Shown one piece after another: positions 1 through 7,125 of a stretch of DNA of 7,125 nt (positions are counted from its first letter, which is position 1; the number at the start of each line of letters is the position of its first letter). The notes beneath the pieces are model-generated. The model did not search any database, was not told where the DNA came from, and saw only the letters and a program-made list of their open reading frames with translations. The DNA is from JBDSTZ01 sp039927975 (GTDB lineage Bacteria; Pseudomonadota; Gammaproteobacteria; Burkholderiales; Burkholderiaceae_D): contig JBDSTZ010000635.1 of NCBI GenBank assembly GCA_039927975.1, positions 1 to 7,125 on the forward strand. Reading direction: 5' to 3'. The position numbers and the translations under genes were made by a program.

Positions 1-3000
1 GGGCCGCTCCAGGGCGGCCCTGGCCGAAGCGGCCGAGCGTGAAGGCGACGAGCAGGCCACCTCGCTGCAGCTGGCCAAGACCCATCTGCACCAAGCCCAC
101 GGCGCGCTGCAGATGGTCGACGTCGAAGGGGTCGGGCTGATCACCGCCGCCGCCGAAAAGGCGATCGACCGCTTCAAGGACGCCAGTCTGGCTTGCACGC
201 CAGAGCACAGCGACGTGGTCGGCGTGGCCTACCTGGCGCTCACAGAATATCTCGAAGAACTGCTGGCCGGCGCCATGCCGCAGCCGGCCCGCCTGTTCCC
301 CTACTACCGCGCGCTGCAGGAAATGCTGGGCGCCGAGCGGATTCACCCGGCCGACCTGTTCTTCATCGACCTGTCGGTCCAGGTCACGCTGCGCGAGCAT
401 TCGGCGCCGCCGACCGCGCCCGATTTCGCGCTGGTCCGCAGCCTGTTCGAAAAATCGCTGCTGCCGTTCCTGAAAAGCGCCGACACCGCGTCGCAGCGCC
501 AGCACGCCGCCGGGCTGCAGCAAGCCATCGCGCCGCTGGTGGAGGCCCAGCGCGAACGCCACGCCCGCACCTTCTGGATGGCGATGCAAAGCTTCGCCGA
601 ACTGGTCGCCAGCGGCCAGTTGGCCAGCGACCTGTATGTCAAGCAGCTGTTCGGCCTGATCAACCTGCAGATCCGCCGCCTCTCGCAAGGCCAGGGCAGC
701 CTGCCCGAGCAGATGCTGCGCGACGCCCTGTTCTTCATCGCCGCCGCGCCGGTCGCGCCGCCCGGCGCGATGGCGCTGCGCCGCGCCTACCAGCTCGACG
801 GCATGGTGCCGTCCGATTACGACAGCCGCCGCTACGGCCGCATCGACGCCGAGGCGCTCAAGACCGCCAAGGACGCGCTGGCCCAAACCAAGACCGGCTG
901 GGACAAGCTGGCCACCGAAACCGACAGCACCCTCGAAGCCGATTTCAAGGAATCCCTGGCCAGCCTGACCGCCGCCAGCGACAAGCTGGGCGCGCCGGCG
1001 CTGGCGCAGCTGCTGCGCGAACTTGGCCAGGCCGCCGGCGCGTCGATCGCCTCCGGCCGCAACGACCAGTTGGGCCTCGAGATGGCCACCGCGATGCTGT
1101 TTGTCGAGCATGGCCTCGAGCAGGTGCGCCAGCTGCCGGCCCATTTCGACGAGCACGCCGAAGTCATCGGCGCGCGCCTGCTGGCGCTGGCCGCCGGCGA
1201 GACCCCACCCGATGCGCCGCAATGGCAGGGCGACCTGTCGCGCCAGATCCAGCAGGGCCAGACCGTGGCCGTGCTGGCCGGCGAAATGAAGACCGGTCTG
1301 CGCCAGGTCGAAAAAGTCCTCGACGATTATTACGCCGACCACGGCAAGCGCGCCGCGCTGAGCCAGATCGATCCCGTGCTGCACCAGTTACAGGGCGCGC
1401 TGGCGATCCTCGACCAGGAACATGCGATGCGCGCCGCCCAGCATGTCAAGCAGGCGGTGGCCCTGCTGGCGGCCACCGCCGGCGATGAGAAGGCCGACGC
1501 CGCCTCGCTGCAGAACATCGCCCAGAACATCGGCGCGCTCGGCTTCTTCATCGACATGCTGGCGCAGAATTTCGAGGCCGCCAAGCGCCGCTTCGCCTTC
1601 GACCAGATCGCCGGCATGTTCGGCGAAGTACCGTTTGAAAAAGCCGTCGCCGGGGCGCCGCTGTTCGACGTCGAGCCCGAGCCCGTCGCGCCGGTCGAGA
1701 TGCCCGCTCCCGCACCGGTCGCCAAGCCGGCGCCTGTGCCGCCGGCCGCCGCCGGCGAGGACGCGATCGAAGCCGAGCTGCTCGAGATCTTCATTTCGGA
1801 AGCCCAGGAAGTGCTGGCCTTTGTCAGTGCGACCCTGCCGGCCGCCCAGGCGCAGCCGTCCAACCAGGACACGCTGACCATGCTGCGGCGCTCCTTCCAT
1901 ACGCTCAAGGGCAGTGGCCGGATGGTCGGCCTCGAGAAGTTCGCCGATGTCGGCGCGGCGATCGAAAAGGTCATGAACATGTGGCTGGCCGAAGCGCGCG
2001 CCGCCAGTCCCGATCTGCTGGCGCTGCTCGGCCACGCGACGACCGAGATGACCGCCTGGGTCGACCAGCTGGCCAGCGCCGGCGCCTCGAGCCGCAATGG
2101 CGAGGCGCTGGTCGCCGCCGCCCAGCGGGTCCAGGCCGGTGGCGCATTCACGGTCGACGCCGAACACGAACAACTGGGCGCGGCCCCGGCCGCCGGCCCG
2201 TCGCAGGCGCAACTGGAGGCCGAAGCGCAAGCGCGCGCCGCCGCCGAAGCCGAGGCGGCCGCCAAGGCCCGGGCCGAAGCACAGGCGCTGGCCGAAGCAC
2301 AGGCCAAAGCCGAGGCGGAAGCGAAGGCGAGGGCGCAGGAGCAAGCCGAGGCCGAAGCACGCGCGCAAGCCGAAGCCGAGGCGCGAGCCCAGGCGCTGCG
2401 CGAGGCCCAGGCCAAGGCCGACGCCGAAGCGCGCGCCGAAGCCGAGGCGCAAGCCGCGCTCGAAGCCCAACTGCTGGCCGAAGAGCGCCAGCTGGCCGAA
2501 GAACTGCGCCTGGCACACGAGCGCGAACAGGCCGAGGCCGAGGCGCGCGCCGCCGAGGGAGAAATGATCGAAATGTCGCTGCCGGTGGGCGACGACGAGC
2601 TGGAGGACGAGCCGGAACTAAGTTTGGCGGCGCCGGCCGGCAACGTCATCGAGTTCCCGGTCGCCGCGCCGCGCGTGGTGCCCGAGGACGACAACACCAA
2701 GCGCATCGGCGAGATCGAAATCCCGCTGCCGCTGTATAACATCTACCTGGCCGAGACCGACGAAATCATGCGCGTGCTGACGCGCGATTTCAGCGAATGG
2801 CGCCACGAAGCGAAGCGCGCGGTCACGCCGGAAGCGTTAAAGGCGGCGCACACCCTGGCCGGCACCTCCGCCACCGTGGGATTCAAGGCCTTGCGTGAAG
2901 TGGCGTACGCACTCGAAATGGTGCTCAAGGTGCTGGCGCCGCCGACCCCGATGCTCACCCCGGCCCAGCGCGACCTGCTCGACAACGCGCTCGAGTGCGC

Positions 3001-5812
3001 GCGCCAGATGTTGCAAAGCTTCGCGCTTGGCGAACTGCCGCCGCCGCGGCCCGAACTGGTCGCTGAACTGAACGCCATGCGCGAACAGGTGCCGGCGGTC
3101 AGCGCCAGCGAATCGTTCGACACGATCGACCCGGCGCTGGCGCCGCATCTCGACCACCTGTTCGCCGCCACGCTCGAGAGCCTGCGCGACGAGGCGGCGC
3201 CGGCCTTCGACCAGCGCCACGACGCGCCGGCCGAGGCGGCCGCCGGCGACCCGGTGATCGAAGCGATCGACGCCCATTTCGACGTCGAATTCGACGACGC
3301 CTTTGATCAAGCTTTTGAAGCGCCTTCCCTGACGCCCGCCACGCCGCCCTCGACGCCGCTCGTTGAAGACGACGACATCGAGGCGCAGCTGGTGCCTGAA
3401 CTGATTTCCTCGTCCGAAGAGCCGCTGCAGGAAGCCGCGCCTGAAGAAGAGATCAGCCTTGCCGCGTCGCCCGCGCCAGTGCTCGAAGCGGCGCCTGTGA
3501 CCCTGGCCGAAGCCGTGCCGGCGCCGGAGCCGGAAGCGGTGGCGATCGAAACCCAGATCAGCGACGAACTCGACGCCGACCTGCTGCCGATCTTTATCGA
3601 AGAAGCGACCGACATGCTGCCGGAAATCGGCAATGGCCTGCGCAAGTGGCAGCAGAATCCGTCCGACACGGGCCCTGCGCAAAACCTGCTGCGCACGCTG
3701 CATACCGTCAAGGGCAGCGCACGCATGGCCGGCGCCATGCGGCTTGGCCAGCATACCCACGATATCGAAACCCAGATCGAGAACATGGTGCACGCCGGGA
3801 CTTCCACTCCGGCCGCCTTTGACGATCTGCTGGCTAACTACGACCATGCGCTGCTGCTGTTCGAGCAGCTGCAAAATCCTGCCGCCGCGGTGCCGTCGGC
3901 GGCGCCCGCGCCAGTTGCCGGCAGCGCCGCCGCAGTCGCCGCCAGCGCGCCCGGCGTCAAGCCGCAGGAAGAAGCGGCCGGCGCCCAGGCCCGCGTGCCG
4001 TTGGTGCGCGTGCGTGCCGACATTCTCGATCGCCTGGTCAACCAGGCCGGTGAAGTGTCGATCTCGCGCTCGAAACTGGAAAACCAGGTCAGCGTGCTGC
4101 GTTCCTCGCTGTTCGACTTCTCCGACAACCTCGACCGCCTGCGGCGCCAGCTGCGCGAAGTCGAGATGCAGGCCGAATCGCAGATCGCCTCGCGCATGTC
4201 GATTTCGAGCGAGCGCGAATTCGATCCGCTCGAATTCGACCGCTTCACCCGCCTGCAGGAACTGACCCGGATGATGGCCGAGAGCGTCAACGACGTCGCC
4301 TCCTTCCACGAAAGCCTGGGTCGCACGATCGAAGGCGCGACCGCCGATCTGACGGTGCAGTCGCGCCTGACGCGCGATTTGCAGCGCGACCTGATGCGGG
4401 TGCGCATGGTGCCGTTTTCGAGCCTGTCCGAGCGCCTGTTCCGGGTGGCCCGCCAGACCGCCAAAGAGATCGACAAACGCGTCAACCTCGATATTCGCGG
4501 CGGCGCGGTCGAGATCGACCGCAGCGTGCTGGAACAGATGGCGGCGCCGTTCGAGCACTTGCTGCGCAACGCGATCGTCCACGGCATCGAGACGCGCGAG
4601 CGGCGCGGCGCCTCCGGCAAGGCCGAAACCGGCGAACTGCTGGTGCAGGTCAGCCAGCAGGGTAACGAGGTGGTGATCCAGTTCACCGACGACGGCGCCG
4701 GCCTGGACCTGAACCGGATCCGCGCCAAGGCGGTCAGCAATGGCCTGATCGACGCCAATGCCCAGCTCTCCGACAACGAGGCGGCCGAACTGATTTTCGA
4801 ACCCGGCTTCTCGACCGCCGAGGCGCTCACCGAACTGGCCGGCCGCGGCGTCGGCATGGACGTGGTGCGCTCCGAAGCCCAGGCGCTGGGCGGACGGGTG
4901 GCGATCAAGTCCGAATTCGGCGCCGGCGCACGCTTCACGATTCACCTGCCGCTGACCCTGGCCGTCACCCAGGTGGTGCTCACCACCACCGGCGACAAGA
5001 CCTTTGCGATGCCCTCGATCCTGGTCGAGCAGGTGCTGCAGATGAAGGAAGGCCCGCTGCAGAAGGCGCACGCCGCCGGCCACGTGGAATATCAGGGCCA
5101 GGCAGTGGCGCTGCACTATCTGCCCAACCTGCTGGGCGACCCTGAGGCGCGTCCGATCACCCAGCGTTCCTGCCCGGTGATGATTCTCAAAAGCGGCACC
5201 GACCGCCTGGCGGTGCAGGTCGACGACGTGGTCGGTAATCGCGAGGTGGTCATCAAGAACATCGGCCCGCAGCTCTCGCGCATGATCGGCATCTCCGGCG
5301 CGACGGTGCTCGGTTCGGGCGAGATCGTGCTGATCCTGAACCCGGTGGCGCTGTCGCTGCACATGGACCACCATCCGCAGCTGCGGCCGCAGGCCAAAGT
5401 GGCGCCGGTGGTGGCGCCGGAAATGCGGGCGCGCGACTTCGTCATCATGGTGGTCGACGATTCGCTCACCGTGCGCCGCGTCACCGAGCGCCTGCTCACC
5501 CGCGAAGGCTACCAGGTGATGCTGGCCAAGGATGGCGTCGACGCCCTCGAACAGCTGCAGGAGACCATTCCGGCGCTGATGATGGTCGATATCGAAATGC
5601 CGCGCATGGACGGCTTCGACCTGACCCGCAATATCCGCGGCAACGACAGCACCAAGGCGGTACCGATCATCATGATCACCTCGCGCACCGCCGACAAGCA
5701 CCGCAACTATGCGCTGGACCTGGGCGTGAATGCCTACTTCGGCAAGCCCTTCCAGGAAGACCGTATCCTGGCGGCGATCGCCGGTCTGCTCAACCGCAAG
5801 ATGCCTGCCTGA
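1..5812 (+). CDS. chpA: ChpA/PilL-type hybrid histidine kinase of the Pil-Chp system (5' partial)
   Basis: CheA-like kinase that in relatives takes signals from the PilJ receptor through CheW-type adaptors and phosphorylates response regulators controlling type IV pili. The frame is open to the window edge (first full codon at 2), so the true start lies upstream and the Met at 113 is internal. Visible residues are numbered from position 2. Hpt-like segment around His30; helical region with a second Hpt-like segment at His461; Pro/Ala linker 557-588; canonical Hpt 586-693 (HTLKGSGRMVG, His633); Ala-rich helix 734-854; variant Hpt 907-1025 (HTLAGTS, His950); acidic linker; canonical Hpt 1186-1291 (HTVKGSARMAG, His1234). 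The CheA core follows: dimerisation about 1330-1480, N box 1519-1530 (HLLRNAIVHGIE), G1 DDGAGLD at 1563, G2 GRGVGMDVV at 1614, G3 GAGARF at 1640. Then a CheW-like domain (about 1651-1787) and a receiver (Asp1819/Asp1820, phospho-acceptor Asp1863, Thr1893, Lys1915). The kinase and receiver residues all look intact. No membrane segment is visible, so it is probably cytoplasmic. The family call is very secure; the pilus role is inferred from the architecture, and the name chpA versus pilL is a matter of convention. Confidence 0.95.
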   Translation, partial: GRSRAALAEAAEREGDEQATSLQLAKTHLHQAHGALQMVDVEGVGLITAAAEKAIDRFKDASLACTPEHSDVVGVAYLALTEYLEELLAGAMPQPARLFPYYRALQEMLGAERIHPADLFFIDLSVQVTLREHSAPPTAPDFALVRSLFEKSLLPFLKSADTASQRQHAAGLQQAIAPLVEAQRERHARTFWMAMQSFAELVASGQLASDLYVKQLFGLINLQIRRLSQGQGSLPEQMLRDALFFIAAAPVAPPGAMALRRAYQLDGMVPSDYDSRRYGRIDAEALKTAKDALAQTKTGWDKLATETDSTLEADFKESLASLTAASDKLGAPALAQLLRELGQAAGASIASGRNDQLGLEMATAMLFVEHGLEQVRQLPAHFDEHAEVIGARLLALAAGETPPDAPQWQGDLSRQIQQGQTVAVLAGEMKTGLRQVEKVLDDYYADHGKRAALSQIDPVLHQLQGALAILDQEHAMRAAQHVKQAVALLAATAGDEKADAASLQNIAQNIGALGFFIDMLAQNFEAAKRRFAFDQIAGMFGEVPFEKAVAGAPLFDVEPEPVAPVEMPAPAPVAKPAPVPPAAAGEDAIEAELLEIFISEAQEVLAFVSATLPAAQAQPSNQDTLTMLRRSFHTLKGSGRMVGLEKFADVGAAIEKVMNMWLAEARAASPDLLALLGHATTEMTAWVDQLASAGASSRNGEALVAAAQRVQAGGAFTVDAEHEQLGAAPAAGPSQAQLEAEAQARAAAEAEAAAKARAEAQALAEAQAKAEAEAKARAQEQAEAEARAQAEAEARAQALREAQAKADAEARAEAEAQAALEAQLLAEERQLAEELRLAHEREQAEAEARAAEGEMIEMSLPVGDDELEDEPELSLAAPAGNVIEFPVAAPRVVPEDDNTKRIGEIEIPLPLYNIYLAETDEIMRVLTRDFSEWRHEAKRAVTPEALKAAHTLAGTSATVGFKALREVAYALEMVLKVLAPPTPMLTPAQRDLLDNALECARQMLQSFALGELPPPRPELVAELNAMREQVPAVSASESFDTIDPALAPHLDHLFAATLESLRDEAAPAFDQRHDAPAEAAAGDPVIEAIDAHFDVEFDDAFDQAFEAPSLTPATPPSTPLVEDDDIEAQLVPELISSSEEPLQEAAPEEEISLAASPAPVLEAAPVTLAEAVPAPEPEAVAIETQISDELDADLLPIFIEEATDMLPEIGNGLRKWQQNPSDTGPAQNLLRTLHTVKGSARMAGAMRLGQHTHDIETQIENMVHAGTSTPAAFDDLLANYDHALLLFEQLQNPAAAVPSAAPAPVAGSAAAVAASAPGVKPQEEAAGAQARVPLVRVRADILDRLVNQAGEVSISRSKLENQVSVLRSSLFDFSDNLDRLRRQLREVEMQAESQIASRMSISSEREFDPLEFDRFTRLQELTRMMAESVNDVASFHESLGRTIEGATADLTVQSRLTRDLQRDLMRVRMVPFSSLSERLFRVARQTAKEIDKRVNLDIRGGAVEIDRSVLEQMAAPFEHLLRNAIVHGIETRERRGASGKAETGELLVQVSQQGNEVVIQFTDDGAGLDLNRIRAKAVSNGLIDANAQLSDNEAAELIFEPGFSTAEALTELAGRGVGMDVVRSEAQALGGRVAIKSEFGAGARFTIHLPLTLAVTQVVLTTTGDKTFAMPSILVEQVLQMKEGPLQKAHAAGHVEYQGQAVALHYLPNLLGDPEARPITQRSCPVMILKSGTDRLAVQVDDVVGNREVVIKNIGPQLSRMIGISGATVLGSGEIVLILNPVALSLHMDHHPQLRPQAKVAPVVAPEMRARDFVIMVVDDSLTVRRVTERLLTREGYQVMLAKDGVDALEQLQETIPALMMVDIEMPRMDGFDLTRNIRGNDSTKAVPIIMITSRTADKHRNYALDLGVNAYFGKPFQEDRILAAIAGLLNRKMPA
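2201..2563 (+). repeat. Alanine-rich (X-Ala)n helical repeat inside the kinase gene
   Basis: In-frame low-complexity segment of about 121 residues made almost only of Ala, Glu, Gln, Arg, Lys and a few Leu, between the canonical Hpt (His633) and the variant Hpt (His950). From 2216 to 2455 alanine (GCN) occupies every second codon, at 38 of 40 positions; the exceptions are Glu at 2339 and Arg at 2399. This gives an imperfect 6-nt period, with recurring units such as gccgaagc, gccgaggc and gcacaggc. From about 2456 the pattern breaks and Leu appears at heptad-like spacing (LEAQLLAEERQLAEELRL), closer to a true coiled coil. The composition predicts a long, highly charged alpha helix that probably acts as a rigid spacer or self-association segment. 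Function is inferred; the repeat itself is read directly. Confidence 0.85.
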
Positions 5813-5832
5813 CCGCCATCTGGCATCGCACG

Positions 5833-5857
5833 GGGCCGGCTTTTGCCGGCCCTTTTT
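5833..5857 (+). terminator. Intrinsic terminator downstream of chpA
   Basis: A perfect 8-bp GC stem (GGGCCGGC at 5833-5840 paired with GCCGGCCC at 5845-5852) closes a TTTT loop and is followed directly by five T at 5853-5857. It lies 20 bp after the kinase stop codon, which suggests the transcript ends here and the kinase is the last gene of its operon. On the minus strand the hairpin has no T-tract after it, so it should act only on plus-strand transcription. Confidence 0.88.
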
Positions 5858-5866
5858 CTATGTGTC

Positions 5867-5890
5867 GGCGGCTTTTGCCGGCCTTTTTTT
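5867..5890 (+). terminator. Second, tandem intrinsic terminator
   Basis: A weaker hairpin with the same TTTT loop (5873-5876). Four GC pairs (5869-5872 with 5877-5880) are followed by a bulged G at 5881 and two more pairs (5867-5868 with 5882-5883). A run of seven T follows at 5884-5890. The segment TTTTGCCGGCC recurs exactly 32 bp after its copy in the first terminator, so this is probably a duplicate and a back-up stop. Its T-run overlaps by one base the stop codon of the convergent photolyase gene. Confidence 0.72.
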
Positions 5891-7125
5891 CAGACGCCGG
5901 CGTTCACGGTCTTCACCACCGCGTAGCGGGTCAGCGTGCGCTTGCGCGCCTCGTCGTGCGCCACCAGCGGGAAGGGGTAATTCTCGCCCAGCCGCACGCC
6001 CTTGGCCGCCAGCGTCTGCGGCGCCGCGCTCCACGGCGCGTGAATCTCCTTGTTGCCCAGCTTTTCCAATTGCGGCAGGTAGCGCCGGATGAATTTCCCG
6101 TCGGCGTCGAATTTTTCCGACTGCGTGACCGGATTGAAGATGCGGAAGTAGGGCTGGGCGTCGCAGCCCGACGAGGCGGCCCATTGCCAGCCGCCGTTGT
6201 TCGAGGCCAGGTCGTAATCGTTGAGCTGCAGGGCGAAATAGCGCTCGCCGCGGCGCCAGTCGATGCCGAGATCCTTGATCAGGAAGCAGGCCGTGACCAT
6301 GCGCAGGCGGTTATGCATGTAGCCGGTCTGGTTCAACTGGGCCATCGCGGCGTCGACCAGCGGAAAGCCGGTGCGTCCCTCGCACCAGGCGCGGAACGCC
6401 TCGTCGGCCTCCGGTCCCGACTCCCACGCGATGGCGTCGTAGGCCGGCTTGAACGCATGCTCGACCACGCGCGGATGATGGAACAGGATCATCGCGTAAA
6501 AGTCGCGCCAGATCAGTTCCGACAGCCACACCGCGGCGCCTTCGCCGCCGGCGCCGTTGGCGATCAGCGCGCCGGCGGTGCGCACCAGGTGGCGCACCGG
6601 GATGGTGCCGAAGCGCAGATGCAGCGACAGGTAGGACGGCCCCTTGACGGCAGGGTAGTTGCGCGCCTCGCCGTACGCGCCGATGCGGCCGATGAAGTCC
6701 TCGAACAGCGCGCTGGCGCCGGCCGCGCCGAGCGGGATGTCGAGCTGGCGCAGATTGGTCGGCGCGAAGCCGATCTGCGCGAGGCTCGGCAGGGCGTGGC
6801 CGGCCGGCGCCGGCGCCAGCGCGCGCGCATGGGCGGCGATTTCAAATTGCGCCACCGCCTCGGGCCGCGCCGCCAGCTGCTTGAGCCAGGCCTGCTTGTA
6901 GGGCGTGAACACCGAGAACGGCTGGCCGGCCAGGCTTAGCACTTCGTGCTTTTCGAAGATCACCTGGTCCTTGAAGAAACGGCACTCGCGGCCGGCGCCG
7001 TGCAGCGCCGCCGCCACCGCCGCGTCGCGGGCGATCGCTTGCGGTTCGTAGTCGGCGTTGGCGAACACGGCGTCGACGCCGAGCTCGCCGGCCAGCCGCA
7101 CCACGGCCTGTTCGGCTTGGTCGTG
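5890..7125 (-). CDS. phrB: Deoxyribodipyrimidine (CPD) photolyase, class I (5' partial)
   Basis: Light-driven, FAD-dependent enzyme that splits cyclobutane pyrimidine dimers in DNA. Stop TGA at 5892-5890; 411 codons are visible and the frame stays open to 7125, so the GTG at 7104 is internal. By comparison with E. coli PhrB (472 residues, recalled) about 80 N-terminal residues are outside the window. Numbered from the first visible codon: end of the alpha/beta antenna domain at 1-60, linker, then the FAD-binding domain from about 150. The block GYMHNRLRM near 268 and NNGGWQWAASSGCDAQPYFR from 309 are family signatures. Trp234, Trp290 and Trp313 match the electron-transfer triad (E. coli 306, 359, 382); Trp206 and Trp315 match dimer-contact residues 277 and 384; Asn309 matches Asn378 beside the flavin, which favours photolyase over plant-type cryptochrome. 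The first Trp match needs a small gap. Convergent with the kinase gene; no functional link is evident. Confidence 0.95.
   Translation of the reverse strand, partial: HDQAEQAVVRLAGELGVDAVFANADYEPQAIARDAAVAAALHGAGRECRFFKDQVIFEKHEVLSLAGQPFSVFTPYKQAWLKQLAARPEAVAQFEIAAHARALAPAPAGHALPSLAQIGFAPTNLRQLDIPLGAAGASALFEDFIGRIGAYGEARNYPAVKGPSYLSLHLRFGTIPVRHLVRTAGALIANGAGGEGAAVWLSELIWRDFYAMILFHHPRVVEHAFKPAYDAIAWESGPEADEAFRAWCEGRTGFPLVDAAMAQLNQTGYMHNRLRMVTACFLIKDLGIDWRRGERYFALQLNDYDLASNNGGWQWAASSGCDAQPYFRIFNPVTQSEKFDADGKFIRRYLPQLEKLGNKEIHAPWSAAPQTLAAKGVRLGENYPFPLVAHDEARKRTLTRYAVVKTVNAGV

Noticed and set aside
113..115. Met codon at 113 as the start of the kinase
   Set aside because: The frame is open upstream to the window edge and the upstream residues continue the conserved N-terminal helix (QLAKTHLHQAHGALQ). 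There is no ribosome binding site.
193..1488. 431-codon plus-strand open frame overlapping the kinase in another frame
   Set aside because: It is Arg/Ala/Pro-rich, typical of a shifted frame in high-GC DNA, and fully overlaps the conserved kinase frame.
2201..2563. Periodic tract considered as a CRISPR-like or noncoding repeat array
   Set aside because: The period is 6 nt, in frame, without spacers, and fully explained by an Ala-rich coding helix.
1330..2742. 470-codon minus-strand open frame rich in Ser and Ala
   Set aside because: Its composition is the reverse complement of the Ala/Glu-rich helix codons; there is no independent motif.
2837..5701. 954-codon open frame on the minus strand, antisense to the kinase gene
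   Set aside because: It mirrors the GC-biased third positions of the conserved kinase frame. Its protein is His/Arg/Gly/Gln-rich with no recognisable domain, while the opposite strand encodes intact catalytic motifs throughout.
5860..6939. 359-codon plus-strand open frame opposite the photolyase gene
   Set aside because: The minus strand encodes clear photolyase signatures over the same span, and this frame begins inside the terminator region with no recognisable domain.
7102..7104. GTG at 7104 as the photolyase start
   Set aside because: Starting here would remove most of the N-terminal antenna domain; the frame is open to the window edge, so the start is outside.

Overview
This is high-GC DNA with strong G/C bias at third codon positions. 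It fits a betaproteobacterium, most likely in the Massilia/Duganella/Janthinobacterium part of the Oxalobacteraceae. That placement rests on the overall look of the two proteins and not on a search.

Two convergent genes fill almost the whole window, and both are cut by its edges. Positions 1-5812 (+ strand) hold the last 1936 codons of a giant hybrid chemotaxis-type histidine kinase of the ChpA/PilL (CheA-like) family, the core kinase of the Pil-Chp system that controls type IV pili and twitching. The visible part has, in order: an Hpt-like end of an N-terminal domain, a long helical region with a second Hpt-like segment, a canonical Hpt domain, a long alanine-rich helical insert, a variant Hpt domain, an acidic linker, another canonical Hpt domain, the CheA dimerisation and ATPase core, a CheW-like domain and a C-terminal receiver.

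Positions 5813-5889 form a 77-bp intergenic gap. It carries two intrinsic terminators in tandem, 32 bp apart, which look like a local duplication. Positions 5890-7125 (- strand) hold the C-terminal 411 codons of a class I CPD DNA photolyase (phrB type), a light-driven repair enzyme; about 80 N-terminal residues lie outside.

The two genes are functionally unrelated as far as the sequence shows and simply meet tail to tail. I see no mobile element, RNA gene, CRISPR array or obviously new system. The most notable structure is a 240-bp stretch of the kinase gene where alanine occupies every second codon at 38 of 40 positions. Next are the degenerate Hpt-like segments and the duplicated terminator.
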